Of a stretch of 64,000 nt of DNA, positions 32,926 to 44,688 are shown one piece after another. The first letter of the stretch is position 1; every line of letters starts with the position of its first letter. Source of the stretch: Streptomyces griseoloalbus (GTDB taxonomy: Bacteria; Actinomycetota; Actinomycetes; Streptomycetales; Streptomycetaceae); contig BMUD01000007.1 in assembly GCA_014650015.1 (NCBI GenBank), positions 167,277 to 231,276 on the forward strand, written 5' to 3'. The notes beneath the pieces were generated by a model. It worked only from the letters and a program-made list of their open reading frames with translations. It ran no database searches and was not told where the DNA came from. The translations under genes were made by a program, and so were the position numbers.

Positions 32926-34377
32926 TCACTGCAGCATCGAGAAGCCCAGGCGCGGGGAGCCGGACGTGGAGACGCCGGAGGAGGCCGGGCCGTAGAGGAC
33001 CGCGCCGGTCGTCGTCACGCCGCTGGACGCGCCCCGCAGGTTCCACAGGGCGCCGTCGGCGTCGTTCTCCCCGTCGGCGCCGATGGAGAGGTCCGCCCTG
33101 TTGTCGCCGGTGAGGTCGGAGAGGCGGACGGCCGAGCCGAAGTGGTCGTTGGCCTCGGCGGCGCCGGGGACGCCGGCCGTGTCCTGGGTGAAGGACTGGA
33201 CGCCGGTGGTGGTCAGGCCGGTGGCCGAGCCGCGCAGGACGGTGACGCTGCCGGTCAGGGTGACGGTGCCGACGGCCTCGTAGTTGGCGGAGACGGCCAG
33301 GTCGTCGTAGCCGTCGCCGTTGATGTCGCCGGTGGCGAGGGCGTGGCCGAACCAGTCGTCGTCCTCGGAGGCGCCGGGGACGCCCTCGGTGTCCTGGTCG
33401 ATGGTCCGCTGGGGCGTGCCGCGCACGCCGGAGGCGCTGCCGAGGTAGGTGCTGATCGAGCCGCCGTCGCCCGGGCGGGCGGTGTCGGGGGCCGCGCCGG
33501 TGACGACGTCGTCGTAGCCGTCGCCGTTGAGGTCGCCCACGGTGGCCGTGCGCCAGGCGCCGCTCTTCAGGACGGTCTGGAGGGTGAGGCCGGAGCCGGA
33601 GCCCAGGTAGATCAGCTGGCCGTCGTCGTAGGTGAAGTCGTCGGGGTGGTGGGTGCCGGTGATCACGAGGTCGTCGGTGCCGTCGCCGTTGACGTCGCCG
33701 GCGGCGAGGGACTGGGCTCCGTAGAGGTTGATGGACCCGGTCTGCAGGTCGGTGACGAGTTCCTGGCGGGAGGCGGGTCCGGAGGCCTTGGTGAAGCCGC
33801 CGGCGTGGATCCAGACGTCCTTGCCGGAGCTGCCGACGGCGAGGTCGGCGCGGCCGTCCCCGGTGAAGTCGCCGACGGCGAGGGAGGAGCCGAATCCGTC
33901 GTGGGCGGAGACGGCCGGGTCGGGGATGTTCAGGCCGCCGGAGAGGCCGTTCGCGCCGCCCCAGACGATCGCCACGTAGCCGCCGTCGGCGTCGGAGCCG
34001 ACGTCCTCGCGGTCCGCTCCGATCACGAGGTCGGCGTAGCCGTCGTTGTTGAGGTCGCCGGAGGCGGTGGTCCGGCCGAACTCGTCCTGCTCCTCCGCGC
34101 TGTCGGGGACGCCCGCGCTGTTCTGGGTGATCACGGTGCGGTCGGTGGCGGTGATGCCGTTCGCCGAGCCGTAGTGGACGACGACGGCGCCGGCGTAGTC
34201 CTTGCCGTCGACGGTGGCCATGGGGGCGGCGGTGACGAGGTCGCGGTAGCCGTCTCCGTTGAAGTCGTCGGCGTGCCGGGCGGCGGCGGCGGAGGCGGGG
34301 GTGAGGAGAAGTATGGGGGTCAGGCCCGTCGTCAGGAGGGTGACGGCCAGGGCGGTGGCGGTGGTGCGTGTGCGCAT
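32926..34377 (-). CDS. Secreted FG-GAP/VCBS repeat (integrin-like beta-propeller) protein
   Basis: 483 residues; ATG after AGGAGAGCGC. Sec signal (ALAVTLLTTGLTPILLLTPA, cleavage after ASA). The mature part is a seven-bladed-type propeller of FG-GAP repeats, each with a calcium loop: DFNGDGYRD, DLNNDGYAD, DFTGDGRAD, DVNGDGTDD, DLNGDGYDD, DINGDGYDD. Repeated SAGVPDSAEEQDEFG-type turns link the blades. No enzyme domain, so an extracellular binding or adhesion role is likely. Paralogous to the next gene upstream. Tandem 12-base repeats lie upstream of its start. Confidence 0.88.
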   Translation of the reverse strand: MRTRTTATALAVTLLTTGLTPILLLTPASAAAARHADDFNGDGYRDLVTAAPMATVDGKDYAGAVVVHYGSANGITATDRTVITQNSAGVPDSAEEQDEFGRTTASGDLNNDGYADLVIGADREDVGSDADGGYVAIVWGGANGLSGGLNIPDPAVSAHDGFGSSLAVGDFTGDGRADLAVGSSGKDVWIHAGGFTKASGPASRQELVTDLQTGSINLYGAQSLAAGDVNGDGTDDLVITGTHHPDDFTYDDGQLIYLGSGSGLTLQTVLKSGAWRTATVGDLNGDGYDDVVTGAAPDTARPGDGGSISTYLGSASGVRGTPQRTIDQDTEGVPGASEDDDWFGHALATGDINGDGYDDLAVSANYEAVGTVTLTGSVTVLRGSATGLTTTGVQSFTQDTAGVPGAAEANDHFGSAVRLSDLTGDNRADLSIGADGENDADGALWNLRGASSGVTTTGAVLYGPASSGVSTSGSPRLGFSMLQ

Positions 34378-34526
34378 GCGCTCTCCTGTGTGGTCAGCCG
34401 GTTGTGCCGGTTGTACCGGTTGTGCCGGGTCAGTCCGTTCGGCCGGTCCGGTCGATGAGGTGGGCGCCGAACGCGCCATGGGTGCGGGACCGGCCGAGGC
34501 TGCCCGGCCCGAAGCGGCGGGGGATC

Positions 34527-34574
34527 GGCCGTCGCGCCGGCCGTCGCGCCGGCCGTCGCGCCGGCCGTCGTGCC
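34527..34574. repeat. Four tandem 12-bp repeats
   Basis: GGCCGTCGCGCC three times and GGCCGTCGTGCC once, 34527-34574, in the spacer upstream of the FG-GAP gene. A second imperfect 9-base array (GCCGGTTGT type) lies at 34398-34430, closer to the start. Confidence 0.9.
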
Positions 34575-34730
34575 GCGCGGCGACCGGAGGCCGCCGTCCC
34601 CGGGGTCTCGCCCGGTGCGTCCTGCCGTGCGTGGGACGCCCGTTCACCCGGAGGTTCGGTTGTTGTCGATCATGGTCTGCGTCGGAGTGTAGAGGCCTCG
34701 CGTGCGTGGTGTGTGGGATTTTCGTGCGCC

Positions 34731-34769
34731 GCGGGCCGGGGCCGTCCCTGGTGGACGGTCCCGGCCCGC
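34731..34769 (-). terminator. Terminator of the second FG-GAP gene
   Basis: 17-bp stem (34731-34747 with 34753-34769, one G-U pair) and 5-base loop, 26 bases after the stop of the minus-strand gene. Confidence 0.88.
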
Positions 34770-34794
34770 GGGTCGTTCAAGAGGCCTGGGCGGC

Positions 34795-36249
34795 TCAGCC
34801 GTTGATGTGGAAGCCGAAGATCGGGTAGCCCGCCGACGAGATGCCGGCGGCGGTCAGGCCGATGCCGCGGCCGGTGGTGTCGATCTTCGTGCCGTCGGAG
34901 TTGAAGGTGACGGCGTAGCCGTCGGAGTTGTTCTCCGCCGGCGAGCCGACGGTCAGGTCGGCCTTCCCGTCGCCGGTGACGTCGGAGAGGAAGACCTCGC
35001 CGCCGAAGCCGTCGTTCGCCTCGTTGCCGCCGGGGACGCCCGGGGTGTCCTGGTGCAGTGCCTGGGTGCCGGTCTCGGAGAGGCCGCCGCTCCAGCCGTA
35101 GATCACGGAGACCATGCCCGCGTCCTCGAACCCGTCCAGGTCCTCGCCCGGCGCGCCGATCACGAGGTCGTCGTGGCCGTCGCCGTTGATGTCGCCGAGG
35201 GAGACCTCGTAGCCGAAGCCGTCACCGGTCTCGTTGCTGCCGGGCACGCCGGCGGTGTTCTGGCTGATGGTCTCGGCGGCGCCGTCGGGGCCGTACGACG
35301 TGCCGTAGACGATCTCCACGGCGCCGCCCTTGGCGGTGCCGGCGCTGTTCGTGCCGGCGTCCCACTGGTTGCCGATGACGATGTCGCCGTAGCCGTCGCC
35401 GTCCACGTCGCCGATGTCGGAGATGACCCCGGCGGGGAGCTTCTGGGCGCCCGAGGTGGTGATGCCGGAGGAGGAGCCGGGCAGCCAGTAGTTGGCGTTG
35501 TACGAGTACTCGCCGTCGCTGTCGCCCTCGTAGCCGTCCACGACCAGGTCGGTGCGGCCGTCGGTGTCGATGTCGCCCGGGGTGAGGTTGAAGATGTCGA
35601 TGCCCTTCACCGCCAGGATGGGCGTGGTGACGGTGTAACGGCCGCCGGTGGAGCCGGACTTGGTGAAGCCGCCGCGGTAGATGTCGACCTTGTTGACGTC
35701 CGAGGCGATCGCCAGGTCGTCTCGGCCGTCGCCGTTGTAGTCGCCGGCCGCGACGACCTGGCCGAACCAGTCGTGGCTGGAGCGGGAGGGGTCGGAGACG
35801 GTGGTGCCGCCGGACAGGCCGGCGGAGCCTCCCCACAGGATGACCACGGTGCCGCCGTTGGCGTCGTCGCCCGCGTCCTCACCCGGGGCGCCCACGGCCA
35901 GGTCGGTGTAGCCGTCGCCGTTGTAGTCGCCGGGCGCGGTGTGGGAGCCGAACTGGTCGTCGGTCTCGGCGGCGCCGGGGACGCCCGTGCTGTTCTGGGT
36001 GAGGGTCTGGGTTCTCGCCGCGCCGGCGCCGTTCGGGGAGCCGTAGAGGATCGTGACGGCGCCGGCCTTGGCCTTGCCGCCGACGGAGGCCAGGGGCGCG
36101 GTGACGGCGATGTCCCGGTAGCCGTCGCCGTTGAAGTCGCCCTCGGTGCCGGGGGCGGCGGCCGCGGGTCCGGCCATGGCGACGAGCAGCCCGCCGGTGA
36201 GTGCGGCCGCGGTGGCGGTCGCCAGAGCTGTGCGGAGGTTCTTGCGCAA
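34795..36249 (-). CDS. Secreted FG-GAP/VCBS repeat protein, paralogue, TTG start
   Basis: 484 residues from TTG at 36249, 7 bases after AGGAG; no ATG or GTG suits (an upstream ATG would make a 23-residue charged extension before the signal). Signal peptide LATATAAALTGGLLVAMAGP, cleavage near AAAAP. Same layout as its neighbour: repeated Ca-binding loops DFNGDGYRD, DYNGDGYTD, DYNGDGRDD, DIDTDGRTD, DVDGDGYGD, DINGDGHDD and DVTGDGKAD. The two genes are in tandem, arising from duplication, but the upstream gene has its own terminator. Confidence 0.88.
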   Translation of the reverse strand: MRKNLRTALATATAAALTGGLLVAMAGPAAAAPGTEGDFNGDGYRDIAVTAPLASVGGKAKAGAVTILYGSPNGAGAARTQTLTQNSTGVPGAAETDDQFGSHTAPGDYNGDGYTDLAVGAPGEDAGDDANGGTVVILWGGSAGLSGGTTVSDPSRSSHDWFGQVVAAGDYNGDGRDDLAIASDVNKVDIYRGGFTKSGSTGGRYTVTTPILAVKGIDIFNLTPGDIDTDGRTDLVVDGYEGDSDGEYSYNANYWLPGSSSGITTSGAQKLPAGVISDIGDVDGDGYGDIVIGNQWDAGTNSAGTAKGGAVEIVYGTSYGPDGAAETISQNTAGVPGSNETGDGFGYEVSLGDINGDGHDDLVIGAPGEDLDGFEDAGMVSVIYGWSGGLSETGTQALHQDTPGVPGGNEANDGFGGEVFLSDVTGDGKADLTVGSPAENNSDGYAVTFNSDGTKIDTTGRGIGLTAAGISSAGYPIFGFHING

Positions 36250-36421
36250 GTGGGTCTCCTGGCGTGTACGGGACGGCCGCCGGGAACGGTCGTCCACGGG
36301 TCTGGGGCGATGTCTCACCCGTGTTCGCCCTGAGTTGTCCTGGGGTTCACGGGTGATCGCCGATCAAGAGACCTGCGACAGGGCCGGAGGGTTGTACGTG
36401 AACATGGCGGAGAAACACGAC

Positions 36422-36499
36422 GACGGGAGCCTGACGAAGGGGCCGTGGCGACGGGAGCCTGACGAAGGGGCCGTGGCGACGGGAGCATGACGAAGGGCC
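36422..36499. repeat. 28-bp direct repeats (2.7 copies)
   Basis: Identical 28-base units at 36422-36449 and 36450-36477, then a third partial unit to about 36499 that runs into the terminator stem of the oxidoreductase gene. The repeat unit contains the left arm of that stem, so the array looks like duplicated terminator sequence. Confidence 0.88.
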
Positions 36500-36527
36500 G
36501 CCCGAGTCGAGTGGGCGGCCCCTTCGT
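36490..36527 (-). terminator. Terminator of the Fe-S oxidoreductase gene
   Basis: ACGAAGGG-CCGCCC pairs with GGGCGG-CCCCTTCGT with one bulged base, 9-base loop, 16 bases beyond the minus-strand stop. Confidence 0.85.
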
Positions 36528-36542
36528 CCTCGTGTCGTGGCG

Positions 36543-38825
36543 TTACTTCACGGGCTCCGGCTCCGGAGCGCTCTCGCTCTCCTCGTCGCCCGTCGGGTCG
36601 GCCGGGGTCTTGACGGACTGCAGCAGCAGCTGGGCCACGTCGACGACCTGGATGGACTCCTTGGCCTTGCCGTCGTTCTTCTTGCCGTTGACCGAGTCGG
36701 TCAGCATGACCAGGCAGAAGGGGCAGGCGGTGGAGACGATGTCCGGGTTCAGGGACAGGGCCTCGTCGACGCGCTCGTTGTTGATGCGCTTGCCGATCCG
36801 CTCCTCCATCCACATCCGGGCGCCGCCGGCGCCGCAGCAGAAGCCGCGCTCCTTGTGGCGGTGCATCTCCTCGTTGCGCAGGCCCGGGACCTTGCCGATG
36901 ATCTCGCGCGGGGGCGTGTAGATCTTGTTGTGGCGGCCCAGGTAGCACGGGTCGTGGTAGGTGATGAGGCCCTCGACCGGGGTGACCGGGATCAGCTTGC
37001 CCTCGTCCACCAGGTGCTGGAGCAGCTGGGTGTGGTGGATGACCTCGTAGTCGCCGCCGAGCTGCGGGTACTCGTTGCCGAGGGTGTTGAGGCAGTGCGG
37101 GCAGGTGGCGACGATCTTCTTCGCCGACTTGGGCTTCTTCGACTCCTCCGTCACCTTGCCGTCGTCGTCCATCTCCTCGCCGAAGGCGGCGTTGAGGGAC
37201 ATGACGTTCTCCATGCCGAGCTCCTGGAACAGCGGCTCGTTGCCCAGCCGCCGTGCCGAGTCACCCGTGCACTTCTCGTCGCCGCCCATGATCGCGAACT
37301 TGACGCCCGCGATGTGCAGCAGCTCGGCGAAGGCCTTGGTCGTCTTCTTGGCGCGGTCCTCCAGCGCACCCGCGCAGCCCACCCAGTACAGGTACTCGAC
37401 CTCGGACAGGTCCTCGATGTCCTTGCCGACGACCGGGACCTCGAAGTCGACCTCCTTGGTCCACTCCAGGCGCTGCTTCTTGGCCAGACCCCAGGGGTTG
37501 CCCTTCTTCTCCAGGTTCTTGAGCATCGTGCCCGCCTCGGAGGGGAAGGCGCTCTCGATCATGACCTGGTAGCGGCGCATGTCGACGATGTGGTCGACGT
37601 GCTCGATGTCGACGGGGCACTGCTCGACGCAGGCGCCGCAGGTGGTGCAGGACCACAGGACGTCCGGGTCGATGACGCCGTTCTCCTCGGCGGTGCCGAT
37701 CAGCGGGCGCTCGGCCTCGGCGAGGGCGGCGGCGGGCACGCCGGCCAGCTGCTCCTCGGAGGCCTTCTCCTCGCCCTCCACGGTCTTGCCGCCGCCGGCC
37801 AGCAGGTAGGGGGCCTTGGCGTGGGCGTGGTCGCGGAGCGACATGATCAGCAGCTTGGGGGAGAGCGGCTTGCCGGTGTTCCAGGCGGGGCACTGCGACT
37901 GGCAGCGTCCGCACTCGGTGCAGGTGGAGAAGTCGAGCAGGCCCTTCCAGGAGAAGTGCTCGACCTGGGAGACGCCGAAGACGTCGTCGTCACCGGGGTC
38001 GGTGAAGTCGATCGGCTTGCCGCCGCTCGTCATCGGCAGCAGCGCGCCCAGCGAGGTGTCGCCGTTCGCCTTGCGCTTGAACCAGATGTTCGGGAAGCCC
38101 AGGAAGCGGTGCCAGGCGATGCCCATGTCGGTCTTGAGGGCGACCGTGATCATCCAGATGAAGGAGGTCGCGATCTTCAGGCCCGCGAAGAAGTAGGTGA
38201 GGTTCTGGAGCGTGGAGACGTCCATGCCCTCCAGCCACGACACCACCGGGTAGGAGATGAAGAACGACGCCTCGTAGCCGTCCACATGGTGCTGCGCGCC
38301 CTCGAGCGCGTGCAGCATGAAGATGCAGACGCCGACGACGAGGATGACGGTCTCGACGAAGTAGGCCTGGCCGGTGTTGGAGCCCGCGAAGCGGGACTTG
38401 CGGCCCGGCTTGTCCGGCCGGGACAGCTGCCGGATGGCGATCAGCGTGAGGATGCCGACGATCGTCATGGTGCCGATGAACTCGACGAAGACGTTGTACG
38501 GCGCCCAGTTGCCGATGACCGGCAGCACCCAGTCGGCCCGGAACAGCTGGCCGATGGCGTTGACGATGGTCAGGAGCAGTGTGTAGAAGCCGATCGCCAC
38601 GAACCAGTGCGCGATGCCGACGACGCCCCAGCGGTTCATCCTGGTGTGGCCGAGGAACTCCCTGGCCACGGTGATGGTGCGCAGCACGGGGTCGTTGGTC
38701 CGCGACCCGGCCGGCAGTGGCTGGCCGAGCGTCATGAAGCGGAAGATCTGCACGATGGCACGGCCGAACAGGGCGACGCCGACTGCCATGAGGACCATCG
38801 ACACGATGATCGCGGCGAGTTGCAT
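36543..38825 (-). CDS. Membrane-bound Fe-S oxidoreductase with CCG domains (HdrD/GlpC-like)
   Basis: 760 residues. N-terminal membrane domain with about six helices (AAIIVSMVLMAVGVALFGRA, WFVAIGFYTLLLTIVNAIGQ, FIGTMTIVGILTLIAI, VETVILVVGVCIFML and others) resembling the NarI-like haem b subunit. Then two 4Fe-4S sites, CTECGRCQSQCP near 302 and CTTCGACVEQCP near 390, and two cysteine-rich CCG domains (YWVGCAG, CPHCLN, then CYLGRHN, CCGAGGARMW near 660, CPFC). Proteins of this build pass electrons from acyl-CoA dehydrogenase/ETF or lactate-type enzymes to the quinone pool. Single gene, well conserved in Streptomyces. Confidence 0.92.
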   Translation of the reverse strand: MQLAAIIVSMVLMAVGVALFGRAIVQIFRFMTLGQPLPAGSRTNDPVLRTITVAREFLGHTRMNRWGVVGIAHWFVAIGFYTLLLTIVNAIGQLFRADWVLPVIGNWAPYNVFVEFIGTMTIVGILTLIAIRQLSRPDKPGRKSRFAGSNTGQAYFVETVILVVGVCIFMLHALEGAQHHVDGYEASFFISYPVVSWLEGMDVSTLQNLTYFFAGLKIATSFIWMITVALKTDMGIAWHRFLGFPNIWFKRKANGDTSLGALLPMTSGGKPIDFTDPGDDDVFGVSQVEHFSWKGLLDFSTCTECGRCQSQCPAWNTGKPLSPKLLIMSLRDHAHAKAPYLLAGGGKTVEGEEKASEEQLAGVPAAALAEAERPLIGTAEENGVIDPDVLWSCTTCGACVEQCPVDIEHVDHIVDMRRYQVMIESAFPSEAGTMLKNLEKKGNPWGLAKKQRLEWTKEVDFEVPVVGKDIEDLSEVEYLYWVGCAGALEDRAKKTTKAFAELLHIAGVKFAIMGGDEKCTGDSARRLGNEPLFQELGMENVMSLNAAFGEEMDDDGKVTEESKKPKSAKKIVATCPHCLNTLGNEYPQLGGDYEVIHHTQLLQHLVDEGKLIPVTPVEGLITYHDPCYLGRHNKIYTPPREIIGKVPGLRNEEMHRHKERGFCCGAGGARMWMEERIGKRINNERVDEALSLNPDIVSTACPFCLVMLTDSVNGKKNDGKAKESIQVVDVAQLLLQSVKTPADPTGDEESESAPEPEPVK

Positions 38826-39075
38826 TTCGGGGCTCCTCGGGCCTGCGAGGGGATACGTCGGGGCTCCACTACGGCTTCCCCGAGATTACTAAGCGGTAAC
38901 TTATGCAGTCCGTTCGAGACTACCCCCATCTTCGGCCGCACTGTAGCCGGGCACGGGGTGATCTGAATCGCTGAGGGTTGCCTACTCCGGCAATCAGGGG
39001 GGAGTCCCGGATGGCGTCCGGGATTCGATCGTGTTATTCACGCTAAATCGCTCCATATGCACCTAACTTATATCC

Positions 39076-40113
39076 GTGCTCTATGGGATCGTCGCCGCCG
39101 CCATCGCCCTGCTGCTGTCCGCCTTCCTCACGGGGCTGCTGCGGGTCCCCGCCCTGCGCCTGGAAATCGTGGACCGCAGGCGGCGATGGCCGGTGCCGCT
39201 GTCCGGGGGAATGGCCGTCGCGCTCACCACCGGGCTGGTCGCGGGCGTCGGCGACCGGGTGGGGGCCGCCCCGCTCGGCACCGGCGTCGGGTCGCTGCTG
39301 GCCGCCGGGGCCGGTGTCGGAGTCATCGGGCTCGCCGCCGATCTGTGGCGGCTGCGGTGGTGGGTCCCGCTCGCCGGTACGACCGTGGCGGCGGCGTTCG
39401 TCGTGCCGTACGGGGAGACCGGGGTGCCGGGCGGGGTGCTCGCCGTGGGGTGGATCGCGGCCGTCACCGTCGCCTTCCGGGGGCTCGACCACGCCGACGG
39501 GCTGGCCGGCACCGTGGGGGCGGTGACCGCCTTCGGGGTGGCGGCCTGCGCGGCGGTCGAGTTGATGGACGGGATCGCGGTACTGCTGAGCGTCCTGGCC
39601 GCCGCGCTCACCGGGTTCCTCCTGCACAACTGGCATCCCGCGCGGGCGGCCCTCGGGGCGGGCGGCTCGCTCTTCGTGGGGTTCGTCATCGCCTCGGCGG
39701 CGGTGTTCGCGCGGGCAGGGCAGGGAATGGGGGTCGGCGCCGGGGTGTTGTTCGCCCTGACCGCCGTGGCGTGTGCCGACGCCGTGCTGGTGGTCCTCGG
39801 GCGGCGGCTGGCCCGCTGGCCCGTGACGCGCGGGCGGCCGGACCATCTCGGGCACCGGCTGCGGCGGCTCGGGCTCGCCCCCCGCGCGGTGACCGTGCTG
39901 CTCGGCGCCGGAGCGCTGGGCGGGGTACTGGTGGGTGTGTGGGCGCACACCGGACGGATGTCCGGGGGTGCGGTGCTGTGGGTGGCGGCGGTGGCCGCGG
40001 TGGTCGTCCTGGTGCTCGTACGCCTTCCCGTCACCCCCGTTTTTCGTCCTCGCCAACGATCTTCCGATGCATCGCCGCAGGTCACGACCCAGTTGCGTGT
40101 TAGGAACGGATAA
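39076..40113 (+). CDS. MraY-like (glycosyltransferase family 4) membrane protein, divergent
   Basis: 345 residues, GTG start without a ribosome site (leaderless possible). Nine or ten hydrophobic segments. Relation to MraY/WecA phospho-sugar transferases is shown by LEIVDRRRRWPVPLSGGMAV near the start, LDHADGLAG (family LDxxDGLA), NWHPARAALGAGGSLFVGF (family NxxPAxxFxGDxGS, but the Asp is Ala here) and RGRPDHLGHRLRRLGL as the HIP-like loop. Loss of the catalytic Asp suggests altered or absent transferase activity. Lies immediately upstream of dnaK. Confidence 0.7.
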   Translation: MLYGIVAAAIALLLSAFLTGLLRVPALRLEIVDRRRRWPVPLSGGMAVALTTGLVAGVGDRVGAAPLGTGVGSLLAAGAGVGVIGLAADLWRLRWWVPLAGTTVAAAFVVPYGETGVPGGVLAVGWIAAVTVAFRGLDHADGLAGTVGAVTAFGVAACAAVELMDGIAVLLSVLAAALTGFLLHNWHPARAALGAGGSLFVGFVIASAAVFARAGQGMGVGAGVLFALTAVACADAVLVVLGRRLARWPVTRGRPDHLGHRLRRLGLAPRAVTVLLGAGALGGVLVGVWAHTGRMSGGAVLWVAAVAAVVVLVLVRLPVTPVFRPRQRSSDASPQVTTQLRVRNG

Positions 40114-42740
<2,627 letters not shown>

Positions 42741-42776
42741 CGTCGACACTCACGCAGGGAAGGAGGGGCGTCGGGG

Positions 42777-43955
42777 ATGAGCACCAAGGACTTCATCGAG
42801 AAGGACTACTACAAGGTCCTCGGCGTCCCCAAGGACGCCACCGAGGCCGAGATCAAGAAGGCGTACCGGAAGCTCGCCCGCGAGTACCACCCGGACGCCA
42901 ACAAGGGCAACGTCAAGGCGGAGGAGCGGTTCAAGGAGATCTCCGAGGCGAACGACATCCTCGGTGACCCCAAGAAGCGCAAGGAGTACGACGAGGCGCG
43001 CGCGCTCTTCGGCAACGGCGGCTTCCGTCCGGGGCCGGGCGCGGGCCCCGGCGGCTCCTTCAACTTCGACCTGGGCGACCTGTTCGGCGGTCAGGCCGGC
43101 CAGCAGGCGGGCGGCGGCTTCGGCGGCGGCCTCGGTGACGTCTTCGGGGGCCTGTTCAACCGGGGCGGCGCGGGCACCACGCGCACGCAGCCGAGGCGCG
43201 GCCAGGACATCGAGTCCGAGGTGACGCTCAGCTTCACCGAGGCGATCGAGGGCGCGACCGTCCCGCTGCGGATGTCGTCGCAGGCGCCCTGCAAGGCCTG
43301 CTCGGGCACCGGCGACAAGAACGGCACACCGCGCGTGTGCCCGACCTGTGTCGGCACCGGCCAGGTGGCGCGGGGCTCCGGCGGTGGCTTCTCGCTCACC
43401 GACCCCTGCCCCGACTGCAAGGGCCGCGGTCTGATCGCGGAGGAGCCCTGCGACATCTGCAAGGGCAGCGGCCGGGCCAAGTCCTCGCGGACCATGCAGG
43501 TGCGCATCCCCGCGGGTGTCAGCGACGGCCAGCGGATCCGGCTGCGCGGCAAGGGCGCGCCGGGCGAGCGCGGCGGCGCCGCCGGTGACCTGTACGTCGT
43601 CGTGCACGTCGGCACCCACCCGGTGTTCGGCCGCAAGGACGACAACCTCACCATCACCGTCCCGGTCACGTATGCCGAGGCGGCGCTCGGCGGCGAGGTG
43701 CGGGTCCCGACGCTCGGCGGCCCCCCGGTCACGCTGAAGCTGCCGCCGGGCACGCCCAACGGCCGCACCATGCGGGCCCGGGGCAAGGGCGCGGTCCGCA
43801 AGGACGGCACCCGCGGCGATCTGCTGGTCACCGTGGAGGTGAGTGTTCCCAAGGACCTGACGGGGAAGGCTCGTGACGCGCTGGAGGCGTATCGCGAGGC
43901 GACCGCGGACGAGGATCCGCGGGCGGAGCTGTTCCAGGCCGCGAAGGGAGCTTGA
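42777..43955 (+). CDS. dnaJ: Hsp40 co-chaperone DnaJ
   Basis: 392 residues. J domain residues 8-75 with HPD in REYHPDANKGN; Gly/Phe-rich region; four CxxCxGxG zinc repeats (CKACSGTG, CPTCVGTG, CPDCKGRG, CDICKGSG); two C-terminal beta domains. Stimulates DnaK ATPase and delivers clients. Third gene of the HspR-controlled operon, 36 bases after grpE with AGGGAAGGAGG upstream. Confidence 0.98.
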   Translation: MSTKDFIEKDYYKVLGVPKDATEAEIKKAYRKLAREYHPDANKGNVKAEERFKEISEANDILGDPKKRKEYDEARALFGNGGFRPGPGAGPGGSFNFDLGDLFGGQAGQQAGGGFGGGLGDVFGGLFNRGGAGTTRTQPRRGQDIESEVTLSFTEAIEGATVPLRMSSQAPCKACSGTGDKNGTPRVCPTCVGTGQVARGSGGGFSLTDPCPDCKGRGLIAEEPCDICKGSGRAKSSRTMQVRIPAGVSDGQRIRLRGKGAPGERGGAAGDLYVVVHVGTHPVFGRKDDNLTITVPVTYAEAALGGEVRVPTLGGPPVTLKLPPGTPNGRTMRARGKGAVRKDGTRGDLLVTVEVSVPKDLTGKARDALEAYREATADEDPRAELFQAAKGA

Positions 43956-43961
43956 TTTCGG

Positions 43962-44411
43962 ATGGACGGCCGTCGACGTAATCCGTATGAACTGACCCAG
44001 GACACCCCGGTCTACGTCATTTCGGTGGCGGCCCAGCTCTCAGGCCTGCACCCGCAGACGCTGCGTCAGTACGACCGGCTGGGGCTCGTGTCGCCGGACC
44101 GCACGGCCGGCCGGGGCCGGCGTTACTCGGCCCGTGACATCGAACTGCTCCGTCAGGTCCAGCAGTTGTCGCAGGACGAGGGCATCAACCTGGCCGGGAT
44201 CAAGCGCATCATCGAACTGGAGAACCAGGTCGCCGCCCTCCAGGCCCGCGTGGCCGAGATGCAGGACGCCCTGGACGGCGCGGCGGCGGCGATGCGGCAG
44301 CGCGAGGCCGCGGTGCACGCCTCGTACCGCCGCGATCTGGTCCCCTACCAGGAAGTGCAGCAGACCAGCGCACTCGTGGTGTGGAGGCCGAAGCGGCAGC
44401 AGTCCGACTGA
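43962..44411 (+). CDS. hspR: Heat-shock repressor HspR (MerR family)
   Basis: 149 residues. MerR-type helix-turn-helix VYVISVAAQLSGLHPQTLRQ, YDRLGLVSPDRTAGRGRRYS, DIELLRQVQQLSQDEGINLA, followed by a coiled coil and a C-terminal tail. Binds HAIR sites, here found before dnaK (two) and before clpB (one), with DnaK as co-repressor. Six bases separate it from dnaJ. Autoregulated as last gene of the operon. Confidence 0.97.
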   Translation: MDGRRRNPYELTQDTPVYVISVAAQLSGLHPQTLRQYDRLGLVSPDRTAGRGRRYSARDIELLRQVQQLSQDEGINLAGIKRIIELENQVAALQARVAEMQDALDGAAAAMRQREAAVHASYRRDLVPYQEVQQTSALVVWRPKRQQSD

Positions 44412-44431
44412 CCGCGGATGTGAAGTGCTGT

Positions 44432-44469
44432 GCGGGGCCCGGAGGTTCACCGAATCCTCCGGGCCCCGC
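44432..44469. terminator. Terminator of the dnaK operon
   Basis: Perfect 14-bp stem (44432-44445 with 44456-44469) and 10-base loop, 20 bases after hspR. Confidence 0.9.
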
Positions 44470-44688
44470 CCCTTTCGCGGCGACACATCTGTGGCGACGG
44501 TGTGTCCGCGTGTCCGCAGGATGTGCTCAGGGTGTCCGCATGTTCCTCGCGAGTTCAGCGCACGGTGCTGTGTCCATCTCGTTAAGTGGTTGCCCTTGAC
44601 GTCGGTGGGGGCTGAAGCGTTGGCTTTTCAGTCACATGGGCCACAAAGCTGTGCCCACGTCCGGAACGCACCTGAAGTGAGCCCCCGC

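Noticed and set aside
32827-36333. Long plus-strand frames over the FG-GAP genes
   Set aside because: Mirror of the repeated DxNGDG codons on the minus strand giving Val/Gly/Ala-rich repeats; signal peptides and ribosome sites occur only on minus.
36537-38966. 809-codon plus-strand frame over the oxidoreductase gene
   Set aside because: Antisense shadow: Val/Gly/Asp/His-rich composition from complementary high-G+C codons and no family motifs; the minus strand has perfect Fe-S motifs.
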